A stretch of DNA of 11,172 nt. It comes from an uncultured Syntrophomonadaceae bacterium (GTDB lineage Bacteria; Bacillota; Syntrophomonadia; Syntrophomonadales; Syntrophomonadaceae). The stretch's first letter is position 1. Every line of letters begins with the position of its first letter. Positions 1-7,163 of the stretch are shown piece by piece. Both the position numbers and the translations under genes were made by a program. The stretch spans positions 1 to 11,172 of the forward strand of contig CALXSZ010000086.1 of assembly GCA_944391275.1 (NCBI GenBank). Reading direction: 5' to 3'. A model generated the notes under the pieces. It saw only the letters and a program-made list of their open reading frames with translations. It was not told the DNA's origin and did no database searches.

Positions 1-401
1 CGATCATTCTGTCCATGTAAATCCAACAAAAACGAAGAAATTTCCCGCAAGATACTCAGGCTTACAATTCTTCCGTTTAAACGGGCTATTGACCGGCCAT
101 CTTTACGAAATTCTCTGGAAAGCGTTACCAGTTCCTCCCCCATCTCCCATCCCTGTTCATTCCACCAAACTTCCAGTTCCGGTTGAGATTGACAGGAAAA
201 AACCGCTTCAATCCATGCGCTTTTTTGAGGATCCCTTAAATATTCTCCTTTTCCTCGTTCCCCACAAATTAATTCAATTGCATCAATAATAATTGATTTT
301 CCGGCGCCAGTTTCTCCGGACAACACATTTAAACCAGTTGCAAAAGTAATACTGAGTTCATCAATTAAAATAAAATTTCGAATATTCAACTGCTCTAGCA
401 T
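1..401 (-). CDS. recN: DNA repair protein RecN, N-terminal part (runs off the left edge)
   Basis: RecN is an SMC-like ATPase that acts at DNA double-strand breaks in recombinational repair. Only the first 133 residues are in the window; the rest lies beyond base 1. The protein begins MLEQLNIRNFILIDEL, typical of RecN. It carries a Walker A motif GETGAGKS at residues 29-36, followed by SIIIDAIELI. Near the edge it has LNGR at about 108-111 and the family signature DLHGQND at about 127-133. The ATG at 399-401 is preceded by a GAGGGG ribosome-binding site. The gene starts 24 bp after the argR stop, the conserved Firmicutes argR-recN order, so it is probably the last or a late gene of the dxs operon. 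The C-terminal Walker B half cannot be checked here. Confidence 0.95.
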   Translation of the reverse strand, partial: MLEQLNIRNFILIDELSITFATGLNVLSGETGAGKSIIIDAIELICGERGKGEYLRDPQKSAWIEAVFSCQSQPELEVWWNEQGWEMGEELVTLSREFRKDGRSIARLNGRIVSLSILREISSFLLDLHGQND

Positions 402-425
402 CTGGTTCGCCCCTCTTTCCACTGC

Positions 426-893
426 TTATTCTTCTGGCGCCTCATCATACAAAATAAACCGTAACTTCTTAGCAATCATTTCCGTTGCATCTTTCGGTTT
501 TACAACAACGAGTATGGTATCATCCCCAGCAACACATCCTAACACTTCGGCGAAATGCGCATGATCAATCAAAAGAGCCGTGGACTGTGCAGCCCCCGGA
601 GTCGTTTTGATTACAACAATATTCTCACTGTAATCAATTTGCATAACCATTGCCCGAAAAACTTGACGAACTCTTTCCGGGGTCGACTTTACCTCTTGAT
701 TTGCAGGTAAAGAATAAAAATATCCTTTATCGTCCGGCACTTTGATCAGCCCAATTTCCTTAATATCCCGCGAAACGGTGGCCTGGGTAACGTTAAATCC
801 CTGCTTGCGTAATTGTTCGCACAGTTCCTCCTGCGTTTCGATTCGCATTTTTTCGATGAGATCCATAATCATAAAATGTCTACGGTTCTTCAT
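426..893 (-). CDS. argR: Arginine repressor ArgR/AhrC
   Basis: ArgR is a hexameric, arginine-responsive transcription factor that represses arginine synthesis and in Bacillus (AhrC) activates catabolism. At 155 residues it has family length. The N-terminal winged helix contains TQEEL (20-24) and the recognition-helix segment TQATVSRDIKEIGLIKV (about 36-52). The C-terminal oligomerisation and arginine-binding domain carries the TPGAAQ loop (98-103) and the GDDTILVV strand with the ligand-contacting GDD at 123-125. The ATG is preceded by a GGAGG site about six bases upstream. It sits between nadK (36 bp gap) and recN. I saw no convincing ARG-box pair in the short gaps around it, so autoregulation cannot be claimed from this window. 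Confidence 0.96.
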   Translation of the reverse strand: MKNRRHFMIMDLIEKMRIETQEELCEQLRKQGFNVTQATVSRDIKEIGLIKVPDDKGYFYSLPANQEVKSTPERVRQVFRAMVMQIDYSENIVVIKTTPGAAQSTALLIDHAHFAEVLGCVAGDDTILVVVKPKDATEMIAKKLRFILYDEAPEE

Positions 894-929
894 TTTTTCC
901 TCCGCTTTTCTTTTCCGGATATATTGATT

Positions 930-1754
930 TCAAGGTGCAGCATTTTGTCCTAGTCTTTTTTCCACACTGGCAAAAAAGTTTCGTTTCTGTAAATTAACCA
1001 GAAGCATTCGATTCTTCGCTTGTCGCAAATAAATCCGAAAAGGATGACTTAACGTGCGGGTAATTTGTCCATCAATCGAAATCAAGGCTTCTTGTTCCCG
1101 ATCTCCATATAAACAAATTTCATGACGGCCTGCCAAAACCAGTGGTTTTTTGCTCAACAAATAGGAAACCAGAGGCGTTAAGAGAATAACTTCCAATTCT
1201 GGATCAATGACCGGACCGCCTGCCGAAAGCGCATAGGCGGTTGACCCTGTCGGCGTAGATACCAACATGCCGTCTCCACGAAAACGACTATGCAGTTCTC
1301 CGCCAATTACCACTTGAAAATTCATCATATGCGCTTTGGGAGATTTAATACACAATTCATTAATGCAATAATATGGCCCGCTTTGACGCTCTCCCTCATA
1401 AATTTCGGCTTCCAGAACGGTTCGTTCTTCTAACTCATAATCTCCCGCCAGAAGCGCCGGCAAATAAGCGTCCACATCCTCTATTTCCAAATTGCTTAAA
1501 AAGCCTACTGTCCCTAAGTTGATTCCTAATAATGGCGTCTGACTCTTCACAAAATGCGCCGCTGTATGAATAATGGTTCCGTCGCCGCCAAACGTTAACA
1601 CCATATGAAACGGCATACGAGCACTCCGTTCCAATTCGTCCACGCTCCGAATGAGAATATCCACTTGCGCCATGCTTCGTAGTTGTTCAGCAACTTTTTC
1701 CGCTACCTTTCTGGATTCCAGTATAGCGGGATGATAAACAAATAGAAAATTCAT
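930..1754 (-). CDS. nadK: NAD kinase
   Basis: This enzyme phosphorylates NAD with ATP (or polyphosphate in some members) to NADP and is the sole route to NADP in most bacteria. The 274-residue protein has the diagnostic GGDGT at 56-60, with the catalytic Asp at 58. It also has the NE pair at 132-133 (CINEL), GDG at 160-162, and the glycine-rich nucleotide-binding segment TPTGSTAYALSAGGP at 167-181. The segment TPLVSYLLSKKPLVL (about 193-207) stands where many homologues have an ICPHSL-type sequence, so the usual Pro-His is replaced; this is a local variation, not a loss of the core motifs. The ATG overlaps the tlyA stop by four bases (ATGA), and an AGGAGGAG site lies inside the end of tlyA, implying translational coupling. 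Confidence 0.97.
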   Translation of the reverse strand: MNFLFVYHPAILESRKVAEKVAEQLRSMAQVDILIRSVDELERSARMPFHMVLTFGGDGTIIHTAAHFVKSQTPLLGINLGTVGFLSNLEIEDVDAYLPALLAGDYELEERTVLEAEIYEGERQSGPYYCINELCIKSPKAHMMNFQVVIGGELHSRFRGDGMLVSTPTGSTAYALSAGGPVIDPELEVILLTPLVSYLLSKKPLVLAGRHEICLYGDREQEALISIDGQITRTLSHPFRIYLRQAKNRMLLVNLQKRNFFASVEKRLGQNAAP

Positions 1755-2563
1755 ACTTCTCCTCCTAAAAGGCGATGCGCTTGTTCCACAACTTGTTCAA
1801 TTCTTTCTCGTATAATAAAAGGCGCCTGCGGCTGTTTACATAAATGAATAAAATATTCTATATTTCCTTCTGGTCCTTTAATCGGAGAATAACATATGTT
1901 TTTACAGCTCCATCCAACATTTTGTGCAGACGTAATACACCGATACAATACCGCACTATGTATCGCGGGCGCTCGAACCACCCCTTTTTTTCCGACAAAT
2001 TCTCTTCCCGCTTCAAACTGCGGTTTTATCAATGAAACGCAATCTCCATCTTCTTTTACAAGAAAAAAAAGCGCCGGAAAAATCAACGTCGTTGAGATAA
2101 AAGAAACGTCCATCATGATACGATCCACTTTTTCTCCAAGTTGTTCGGTTGTGAGGTGACGCGCATTGGTGCGTTCCATCACAACAACGCGTTCGTCGTT
2201 ACGCAATTTCCAGTCTAACTGTCCATACCCCACATCAACAGCAAAAACCTTGGCCGCCCCATGTTGTAAAGCAAAATCAGTATATCCTCCGCTGGAAGCC
2301 CCTACATCCAAAACCACCTGATCTTTAAAATCCAGCTGAAAAGCCGCCGCAGCACCTTCCATTTTAAATCCGCCTCGGCTCACATAAGCTCGTCGTTTAG
2401 AATGCACTTCAATTTTTGCATCTTCTTCAATACTTTTCCCAGCTTTATCTACCCGTACGTCTTTAACAAAAACTTCTCCCGCTAAAATACTTGCCTGGGC
2501 TTGTTCACGACTGGGAAAATATCCACGTTTGACAAGTAAAACGTCAATTCTTTCTTTACCCAA
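1751..2563 (-). CDS. tlyA: TlyA-family rRNA (cytidine-2'-O)-methyltransferase, hemolysin A family
   Basis: TlyA/YqxC proteins join an S4 RNA-binding domain to an FtsJ-like SAM-dependent 2'-O-methyltransferase. Mycobacterial TlyA methylates 16S and 23S rRNA, which permits capreomycin action. Here the S4 domain spans about residues 3-60. The SAM-binding motif LDVGASSGGYTDFAL is at 85-99. The catalytic tetrad K-D-K-E is visible at K67 (SRGGFK), D152 (MMDVSF), K180 (SLIKPQFE) and E236 (GPEGNIEYF), close to the spacing of the M. tuberculosis protein. The name hemolysin is historical. The start is TTG at 2561-2563, justified by an AAGGAG site six bases upstream. It overlaps nadK by four bases and follows dxs by 31 bp. 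Its rRNA target cannot be told from sequence. Confidence 0.95.
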   Translation of the reverse strand: MGKERIDVLLVKRGYFPSREQAQASILAGEVFVKDVRVDKAGKSIEEDAKIEVHSKRRAYVSRGGFKMEGAAAAFQLDFKDQVVLDVGASSGGYTDFALQHGAAKVFAVDVGYGQLDWKLRNDERVVVMERTNARHLTTEQLGEKVDRIMMDVSFISTTLIFPALFFLVKEDGDCVSLIKPQFEAGREFVGKKGVVRAPAIHSAVLYRCITSAQNVGWSCKNICYSPIKGPEGNIEYFIHLCKQPQAPFIIRERIEQVVEQAHRLLGGEV

Positions 2564-2594
2564 TTTTTTCTCCTTAAATTATGAATAACCTATT

Positions 2595-4505
2595 TCAGGA
2601 ATGATTCATTTCCGGTTCGAGTTCCGGCCACTTTTGCCAGATTTTCTCTACGATCCTTTCCGGGGTCATGTGGAGGAAATCCCACAATTGCTCAACTTTT
2701 CCTTGTTCAACAAATTGATCCGGAATTCCGATGCGCAACACTTGGACCGCGACTCCCGCATCACTCAAACTTTCCAAAACAGCGCTGCCAAATCCCCCGA
2801 TTAAAGCCGCATCTTCAACCGTAACCAAATATCGACACGTTTTTGTTACCTGAAGCAAAGCTTCCTGATCAAGCGGTTTCACGGAGATAAATTTCCAGAG
2901 AGCCCCATCTTTTCTTTGCTTTTTCCACAGTCGGCAGGTTTCTTTCGCCAATTCATACCCGCGCCCAGTCCCTAAAAAAGCAATTTTTTCTCCTTCTTTT
3001 ACGCATTGCGCCTTTTCTGCATGAAAGCCGTGATCCAAAAGCAGCGTGACGTCTTCCGATCCCCAAGGTTGTCGAGCAGCTCCCCGTGGATAGCGCACAA
3101 CCACCGGTCCCGAAATTTGAATAGCCTGCTCCAATGTTTCCCGCAGTTCTTGTCCGTTCGTGGGACAATAAATTTTTAAATGGGGAATATCGCGCAACAT
3201 CGATAAATCAAAAACGCCCTGATGCGTAGCCCCGTCATCTCCAACTAAGCCGGCGCGATCTATCGCAAAAAGAATCGGCAAATTCTGAAGCGCTACATCA
3301 TGAATGATTTGATCAAACGCTCGTTGTAAAAAGGTGGAATAAATGCAAACTACCGGATGTAAGCCCTTGCAAGCCATCCCAGCTGCTAGGGTAACCGCAT
3401 GTTGTTCACAAATCCCCACATCAAAAAATTGTTTTGGATATTTTTTGGCAAAAGGCTTTAAGCCTGTTCCTCCCGCCATGGCTGCTGTAATAGCTACGAT
3501 ATTCGGATTTTCCCTTCCTTGTTGTAACATAAAGTCCGAAAAAATATCCGTATAGCTTCTTTGAGGCGAAGAAAGAGATTTCCCCGTTTTTATATCAAAC
3601 GCTCCTACGCCATGGAATTGATCCGGTTTTTTTTCTGCCGGACGATATCCTTTGCCTTTTTGGGTAATAACATGAATTAACACCGGTCCTTCCAGTTGGA
3701 TACTATTCTTTAATACCACCATCAATTTATTTAAATCATGCCCATCTACCGGCCCTAAGTAAGTCCATCCCAGTCCTTCAAATAGCGTTCCGCCTTTCAA
3801 GGCAATCGAGCGAATCGCCTCTTTCATGGAACGGACGCCTGATTCTAAAACTGAACCGATCCCTGGAATTCGCTGAAGAAATTCCGATACTTTATCCTTT
3901 GTATGATGATATTTAGGATTGGATCGTAGCCGATTGAAGTAGGAAGATAATGCACCTACATTAGGCGAAATCGACATGGCGTTATCATTGAGAATTACGA
4001 GTAGATTTCTCTTTTCATGAGCGGCATGGCTTAATCCTTCAAAACTCATTCCGCCCGTCATAGCTCCATCCCCTACCACAGCAACAACATGATAATTCTC
4101 GCCTCTTAAATCTCTCGCAATCGCCATACCCAAGGCGGCCGAAATAGCCGTGCTGCTGTGTCCAACGCCAAAGGCGTCGTATTCTGATTCGCTTCTTTTA
4201 GGAAATCCACTCATTCCTTGAAATTTTCTCAAGGTATCCATCTGATTCCGTCGACCGGTTAACATTTTGTGTATATAAGCTTGGTGTCCTACGTCCCAAA
4301 CGATCTGATCTTTCGGACAATTTAACACATAATGAAGCGCAACGGTCAATTCAACAATCCCTAAATTAGAAGCTAAGTGTCCCCCCGTTTGGGACACTTT
4401 TTCTAACAACTCTTCCCGTATTTCCTGACATAATTTACCCAGTTGGAAGGGTTTCAATTTTTTTAAATCAGAAGGCGATTGGATAGCGTCTAAGATTCTT
4501 TTCAT
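2595..4505 (-). CDS. dxs: 1-deoxy-D-xylulose-5-phosphate synthase
   Basis: DXS condenses pyruvate and glyceraldehyde 3-phosphate, using thiamine diphosphate, to DXP, the first step of the MEP isoprenoid route and a precursor for thiamine and pyridoxal. The 636-residue protein is of family length. Visible motifs are H43 (GGHLASNLG), DVGHQAYIHKMLTGR at 71-85, the GDG...NDN thiamine/Mg site at 145-147 and 173-175, the catalytic glutamate E367 in DVGICEQHAVTLAAG, DRAGLVGDDGATHQG, and the C-terminal VEDAALIGGFG transketolase segment. I chose ATG 4503-4505. An in-frame TTG at 4523 would lengthen it by six residues, but it has no ribosome-binding site and overlaps the GAGGG that serves the ATG (spacing about 11, slightly long). 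It probably heads the dxs-tlyA-nadK-argR-recN run; a separate promoter was not identified. Confidence 0.97.
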   Translation of the reverse strand: MKRILDAIQSPSDLKKLKPFQLGKLCQEIREELLEKVSQTGGHLASNLGIVELTVALHYVLNCPKDQIVWDVGHQAYIHKMLTGRRNQMDTLRKFQGMSGFPKRSESEYDAFGVGHSSTAISAALGMAIARDLRGENYHVVAVVGDGAMTGGMSFEGLSHAAHEKRNLLVILNDNAMSISPNVGALSSYFNRLRSNPKYHHTKDKVSEFLQRIPGIGSVLESGVRSMKEAIRSIALKGGTLFEGLGWTYLGPVDGHDLNKLMVVLKNSIQLEGPVLIHVITQKGKGYRPAEKKPDQFHGVGAFDIKTGKSLSSPQRSYTDIFSDFMLQQGRENPNIVAITAAMAGGTGLKPFAKKYPKQFFDVGICEQHAVTLAAGMACKGLHPVVCIYSTFLQRAFDQIIHDVALQNLPILFAIDRAGLVGDDGATHQGVFDLSMLRDIPHLKIYCPTNGQELRETLEQAIQISGPVVVRYPRGAARQPWGSEDVTLLLDHGFHAEKAQCVKEGEKIAFLGTGRGYELAKETCRLWKKQRKDGALWKFISVKPLDQEALLQVTKTCRYLVTVEDAALIGGFGSAVLESLSDAGVAVQVLRIGIPDQFVEQGKVEQLWDFLHMTPERIVEKIWQKWPELEPEMNHS

Positions 4506-4578
4506 ATTTTCAATTTCCCTCAAAGTTTATACGTACGCTCTTTATCTTTTTTACCCCGTTAATCGAAAACCTAAACCG

Positions 4579-4809
4579 TTACTCCATCGGTTGTATGCGT
4601 ATGGCCTGAATCTTCTTCTTTAATACGATTTCACGGCCTTCTTCATCCACATAAACAATACTTTCGATTTGCCTCTTCATATTTTGGCGGAATTGTATAA
4701 GATATTCGGCTCGTAATTTTCTCTGTTCTTCTTTTTCTTCCAAAGTAAGACCTTCGCGTTTGGCTTTTTGCGCCAATGCATTGATCCGGTTAATCTTCGC
4801 TGATTCCAT
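4579..4809 (-). CDS. DUF896 family protein (YnzC-like), small cytosolic protein of unknown function
   Basis: This 76-residue protein belongs to the DUF896/YnzC family of small, mostly helical Firmicutes proteins; the B. subtilis member is in the LexA-controlled yneA-yneB-ynzC region. The start MESAKINRINALAQKAKREG matches the family opening (AKIxRINELAxKAK). The charged region EEKEEQRKLRAEYLIQFRQNMK follows, then a C-terminal VYVDEEGREI segment. It has no signal peptide, membrane segment or enzyme motif. I chose ATG 4807-4809 because AAGGAG lies six bases upstream and the family alignment begins here. An ATG 15 bases further up (4824) would add MKELK and is part of a tandem duplication. The gene ends 73 bp before dxs on the same strand; a functional link is not evident. 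Confidence 0.88.
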   Translation of the reverse strand: MESAKINRINALAQKAKREGLTLEEKEEQRKLRAEYLIQFRQNMKRQIESIVYVDEEGREIVLKKKIQAIRIQPME

Positions 4810-4838
4810 TTTCAACTCCTTCATTTTTCAATTCCTTC
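4808..4838. repeat. Tandem duplication of a ribosome-binding site and start codon
   Basis: Two adjacent near-copies (4808-4822 and 4823-4838) differ by one substitution and one extra base. Read on the minus strand each copy is GAAGGA(A/G)TTGAAAA(A)T, so each carries a Shine-Dalgarno-like GAAGGA and ends at an ATG. The two ATGs (4824 and 4809) are 15 bases apart and in the same frame of the DUF896 gene. The downstream copy has the better site (AAGGAG against AAGGAA). Confidence 0.8.
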
Positions 4839-5031
4839 ATTTTCGCACCTAAAAATAAAATCAATACGCTCAGAAACATTATTTTGCATTATTTTTAGGG
4901 AAGCCGGTAAAATATTCACGGAACTTCGGGTAAATCAGCAGTCAAATCAGCCTGCAATCCTCTGAAAATGCCCGTAAATCAAAGGCGGGGCAGGATAATA
5001 AACGGATTTAGAATAAAAAATGTGCTTTTCC

Positions 5032-5961
5032 TTATAAGAATCGGCAAACTTCCAACGCTTTTTCCAAATCTTCTTTTAAAATAAAAACCAGTATTCCTTC
5101 TTTAACCTGGCAACGTACAACTTTTTTCGTACATAGATAGGCCAAATAAGCGGAAACGGTCGTTTGCGTCATAAAGTATCGCAACGTATTCGTTTTTCCT
5201 AGACGTTCGTTTATGGTGAGCTGAATCAACTCCTCCCGGCTCCGACTCCGGATTTGGAGAAGCTGCAAATACCATTCTAGCAATTCCTGAAAAATTTGCA
5301 GATTCTTTTGGGCGCACCGGTGAAAATCGGCAAGAACGCCTCCATGCGCCAGGCAATAAGTTGTTTCTTTTCTTCTTTGAAGAGATTGAATACTGTGAAC
5401 GGATTTTTCCACATAAGCGGAATATACAAAAGGCGTTGTTTCCAGCACGTTTTCTTCAATAAGCGCATCGCCTAAAAAACTGACGCCATCAGGCGTAACA
5501 ATGCCGCAATGCTGAACACTATGTCCAGCTAAATCCAATACTTCAAACATTTCACCTTTTATTTCCACATCCCCCGGCTGTAGGACCTCCGTTACTTCAG
5601 CAGCCGGCGGCGTCATAAAAGGGACTTTTAAGATCGGTAAAGGATCCGCCCCAAACAGAAAACAGGGCTGCATTTCTGGATGAATAATTTGCAAAGCCTC
5701 TTGTGGGCGCGCCATAATTCGGCAGTGCGTTTGCTGTTGAATGAACTGATCTCCCCCTACATGATCCCCGTGCGCATGAGTATTTAGAATTGTTTCAACT
5801 TTTAAATGATGTTCGCACAAAAGCTGAAACGCCCCCTTGGCAGCGTGTTCGTCAAAACCGCTATCAATCAGGCAACAGGTTTCATCCTCAAAAATATATA
5901 CGCCGATACAGGTAGCTCCTGGAATCATCCAGGTACGATTTTTCAGTTGAATCAGTTCCAC
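5032..5961 (-). CDS. Metallo-beta-lactamase-fold hydrolase with C-terminal winged-helix-like extension
   Basis: The N-terminal two thirds is an MBL-fold domain with the full metal set: THAHGDHVGG (H62, H64, D66, H67), H147 in DLAGHSVQH, D165 in FLGDAL and H206 in LAHGG. It is thus a probable binuclear-metal hydrolase of the glyoxalase II/LACTB2/YflN type. The true substrate could be a thioester, ester or nucleic acid and cannot be assigned. Residues from about 235 to 309 form a charged helical tail resembling the wHTH-like cap of LACTB2-type proteins. It has no signal peptide, so it should be cytosolic. The start is GTG 5959-5961, with GGGAG nine bases upstream; that GGGAG is encoded by the last codons of the thioesterase gene. 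The six-base gap implies translational coupling with it. Confidence 0.88.
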   Translation of the reverse strand: MELIQLKNRTWMIPGATCIGVYIFEDETCCLIDSGFDEHAAKGAFQLLCEHHLKVETILNTHAHGDHVGGDQFIQQQTHCRIMARPQEALQIIHPEMQPCFLFGADPLPILKVPFMTPPAAEVTEVLQPGDVEIKGEMFEVLDLAGHSVQHCGIVTPDGVSFLGDALIEENVLETTPFVYSAYVEKSVHSIQSLQRRKETTYCLAHGGVLADFHRCAQKNLQIFQELLEWYLQLLQIRSRSREELIQLTINERLGKTNTLRYFMTQTTVSAYLAYLCTKKVVRCQVKEGILVFILKEDLEKALEVCRFL

Positions 5962-5967
5962 GTTTTT

Positions 5968-6375
5968 TTACTCCCGAATAAAACATCTTCCTGTAAAGAA
6001 AGCAACATCGCGTCCTTTTTCATCCTGAACCATAATACTATAGCTAATGAGGCGTTTCGAACGAGAAAGTTCTTTACTCTGCGCATATAAAACCGAGCCT
6101 GGCCGCACAGGTCTTAAATAGGATAAGGACGTCTCAATGGCTAAAGCCGTTTCAGTTTCCGTATTTGACGCAAGCGCCATGGTATAGTCCGCCAATGTGA
6201 AAATAGCTCCGCCTTGTACAACGTCAACCGCATTGAGATGCTTGTCCTGAATAACTAAACGAGTTTTGGCATATCCGGGAGTCATTTCTAAAATTTCAAT
6301 TCCTACTAAATGAATAAAACGATCCTTATCCATTTTTTCTTTAATTTTCTCAATTTTCATATTCGATTCCGTCAT
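5968..6375 (-). CDS. PaaI-family hotdog-fold thioesterase
   Basis: This 135-residue single hotdog-domain protein is of PaaI/4HBT type; such enzymes hydrolyse acyl-CoA thioesters. The core motif HLNAVDVVQGGAIFTLADYTMA lies at residues 46-67, with the GG turn at 55-56 and D63 at the usual catalytic acid position. The later segment ETSLSYLRPVRPGSVL (about 82-97) is the typical hotdog beta strand pair. No signal peptide is seen. The start ATG at 6373-6375 has AGGAG five bases upstream; a second in-frame ATG five codons in lacks as good a site. The pairing with the downstream MBL-fold hydrolase suggests related acyl-thioester or ester turnover, which is inference. The natural substrate cannot be read from sequence. 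Confidence 0.9.
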   Translation of the reverse strand: MTESNMKIEKIKEKMDKDRFIHLVGIEILEMTPGYAKTRLVIQDKHLNAVDVVQGGAIFTLADYTMALASNTETETALAIETSLSYLRPVRPGSVLYAQSKELSRSKRLISYSIMVQDEKGRDVAFFTGRCFIRE

Positions 6376-6435
6376 TTTTGCTCCTATTTTTGCTAAGAAT
6401 TATTATTTTATTCCTCATATAAAGGAACTTTGTTT

Positions 6436-6465
6436 ATTGTACACCACCCAGCTTCGCTCGCGCAA
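6436..6465 (-). promoter_or_regulatory. Probable sigma-70-type promoter for the thioesterase-MBL pair
   Basis: On the minus strand a TACAAT -10 box (6436-6441) lies 18 bases after a weak TTGCGC -35 (6460-6465). It is about 60 bases upstream of the thioesterase ATG. The -10 is a 5 of 6 match but the -35 only 3 of 6, so this is tentative. The leader between it and the gene is AT-rich and holds a weak 5-bp inverted repeat. Confidence 0.45.
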
Positions 6466-6499
6466 GAGAAAGTCATGGATAATTCGCCCGTAAAAGCAA

Positions 6500-7069
6500 T
6501 CAACGATGAATTTTCTCCAGCATCTGATAAGCCCAATAATTCCTTAAGACGTCTCGAACATACTTTCGAGTTTCCTCAAAAGGAATTTGTTCTAACGTCT
6601 CCTTTTTCCCATCCCAAACTTGATCCTCCAACCATTTCCCGACGCGCCCATGCCCCGCATTATAAGCCGCTAATACAACGGGGATTTCGCCCTGGAATTC
6701 ATCATTGAGCCAGGATAGATACAGGCATCCCAACTGAATATTCATTTCCGGTTGTTTCAACTCTTCTTCATAAAATGGGACGATTCCTTCTCGTTCAGCC
6801 AACCACGCAGCCGTATCCGGCAGAAGCTGCATTAAGCCCACCGCGCCTGCGCTTGATTCAACATGTTCTTGGTAGCGGCTTTCACGACGAATAAGCGCAT
6901 AAACCAAAAGCGGATCGACATGATACGCCGTACTATAAGCGGTAACAATATCGGAATAAGGCTTCGGATAAAAAACATTCACCCACCAAGGGAAGGTAAC
7001 AATGGACAACGCAAGCCAAACGACAAATAATTTGAGTCCAATATGCTTGTTTTTTCTGATCTTTGCCAA
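6500..7069 (-). CDS. Membrane-anchored lytic transglycosylase (SLT domain)
   Basis: This enzyme should cleave the glycan strands of peptidoglycan between MurNAc and GlcNAc with 1,6-anhydro product formation. The 189-residue protein has a basic N-terminus (KIRKNKH), then one hydrophobic segment at about 11-31 that reads as a signal anchor. There is no lipobox cysteine, so the domain should face outside while tethered. The SLT domain spans about 42-185: catalytic E63 in IRRESRY, AGAVGLMQLLPDTA at 74-87, AAYNAGHGRV at 134-143 and PFEETRKYV at 163-171. It is a compact Slt70-like catalytic domain without further cell-wall modules. The start is TTG 7067-7069, supported by AAGGAG five bases upstream. 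It follows coaE by about 94 bp on the same strand. Confidence 0.92.
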   Translation of the reverse strand: MAKIRKNKHIGLKLFVVWLALSIVTFPWWVNVFYPKPYSDIVTAYSTAYHVDPLLVYALIRRESRYQEHVESSAGAVGLMQLLPDTAAWLAEREGIVPFYEEELKQPEMNIQLGCLYLSWLNDEFQGEIPVVLAAYNAGHGRVGKWLEDQVWDGKKETLEQIPFEETRKYVRDVLRNYWAYQMLEKIHR

Positions 7070-7082
7070 CTTTTCTCCTTAC

Positions 7083-7111
7083 GATGTGTCTTACATATGA
7101 TGCGTCTTACA
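7083..7111. repeat. Imperfect 13-bp direct repeat (period 16) upstream of the lytic transglycosylase
   Basis: GATGTGTCTTACA (7083-7095) and GATGCGTCTTACA (7099-7111) differ at one base and are separated by three bases. They lie immediately upstream of the AAGGAG site of the transglycosylase gene. They could be a binding site or simply a slippage duplication. Confidence 0.7.
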
Positions 7112-7163
7112 ATCAAAATAAGAACAATAGACTACTCTATTTTTACTTTATGTAAAAGGAAGC

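Noticed and set aside
4506..4523. Upstream TTG start for dxs
   Set aside because: It has no ribosome-binding site and overlaps the GAGGG that fits the ATG at 4505.
4839..5031. Promoter, terminator or riboswitch in the gap between the MBL hydrolase and the DUF896 gene
   Set aside because: A TTGACT and several AT-rich hexamers exist but not at workable spacing; repeated AAATCAG and CGTAAATC words form no stable hairpin with a T-run. A promoter is expected here but I cannot place it.
6430..6708. A 92-codon plus-strand open frame
   Set aside because: It lies mostly antisense to the SLT-domain gene, shows no recognisable family and has no credible ribosome-binding site; it is a shadow frame.
7112..7163. 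Weak hairpins (ATAGA/TCTAT and TTTTAC/GTAAAA) after coaE as a terminator
   Set aside because: Stems are only 5-6 AT pairs, and no T-run follows in the minus-strand direction of transcription.
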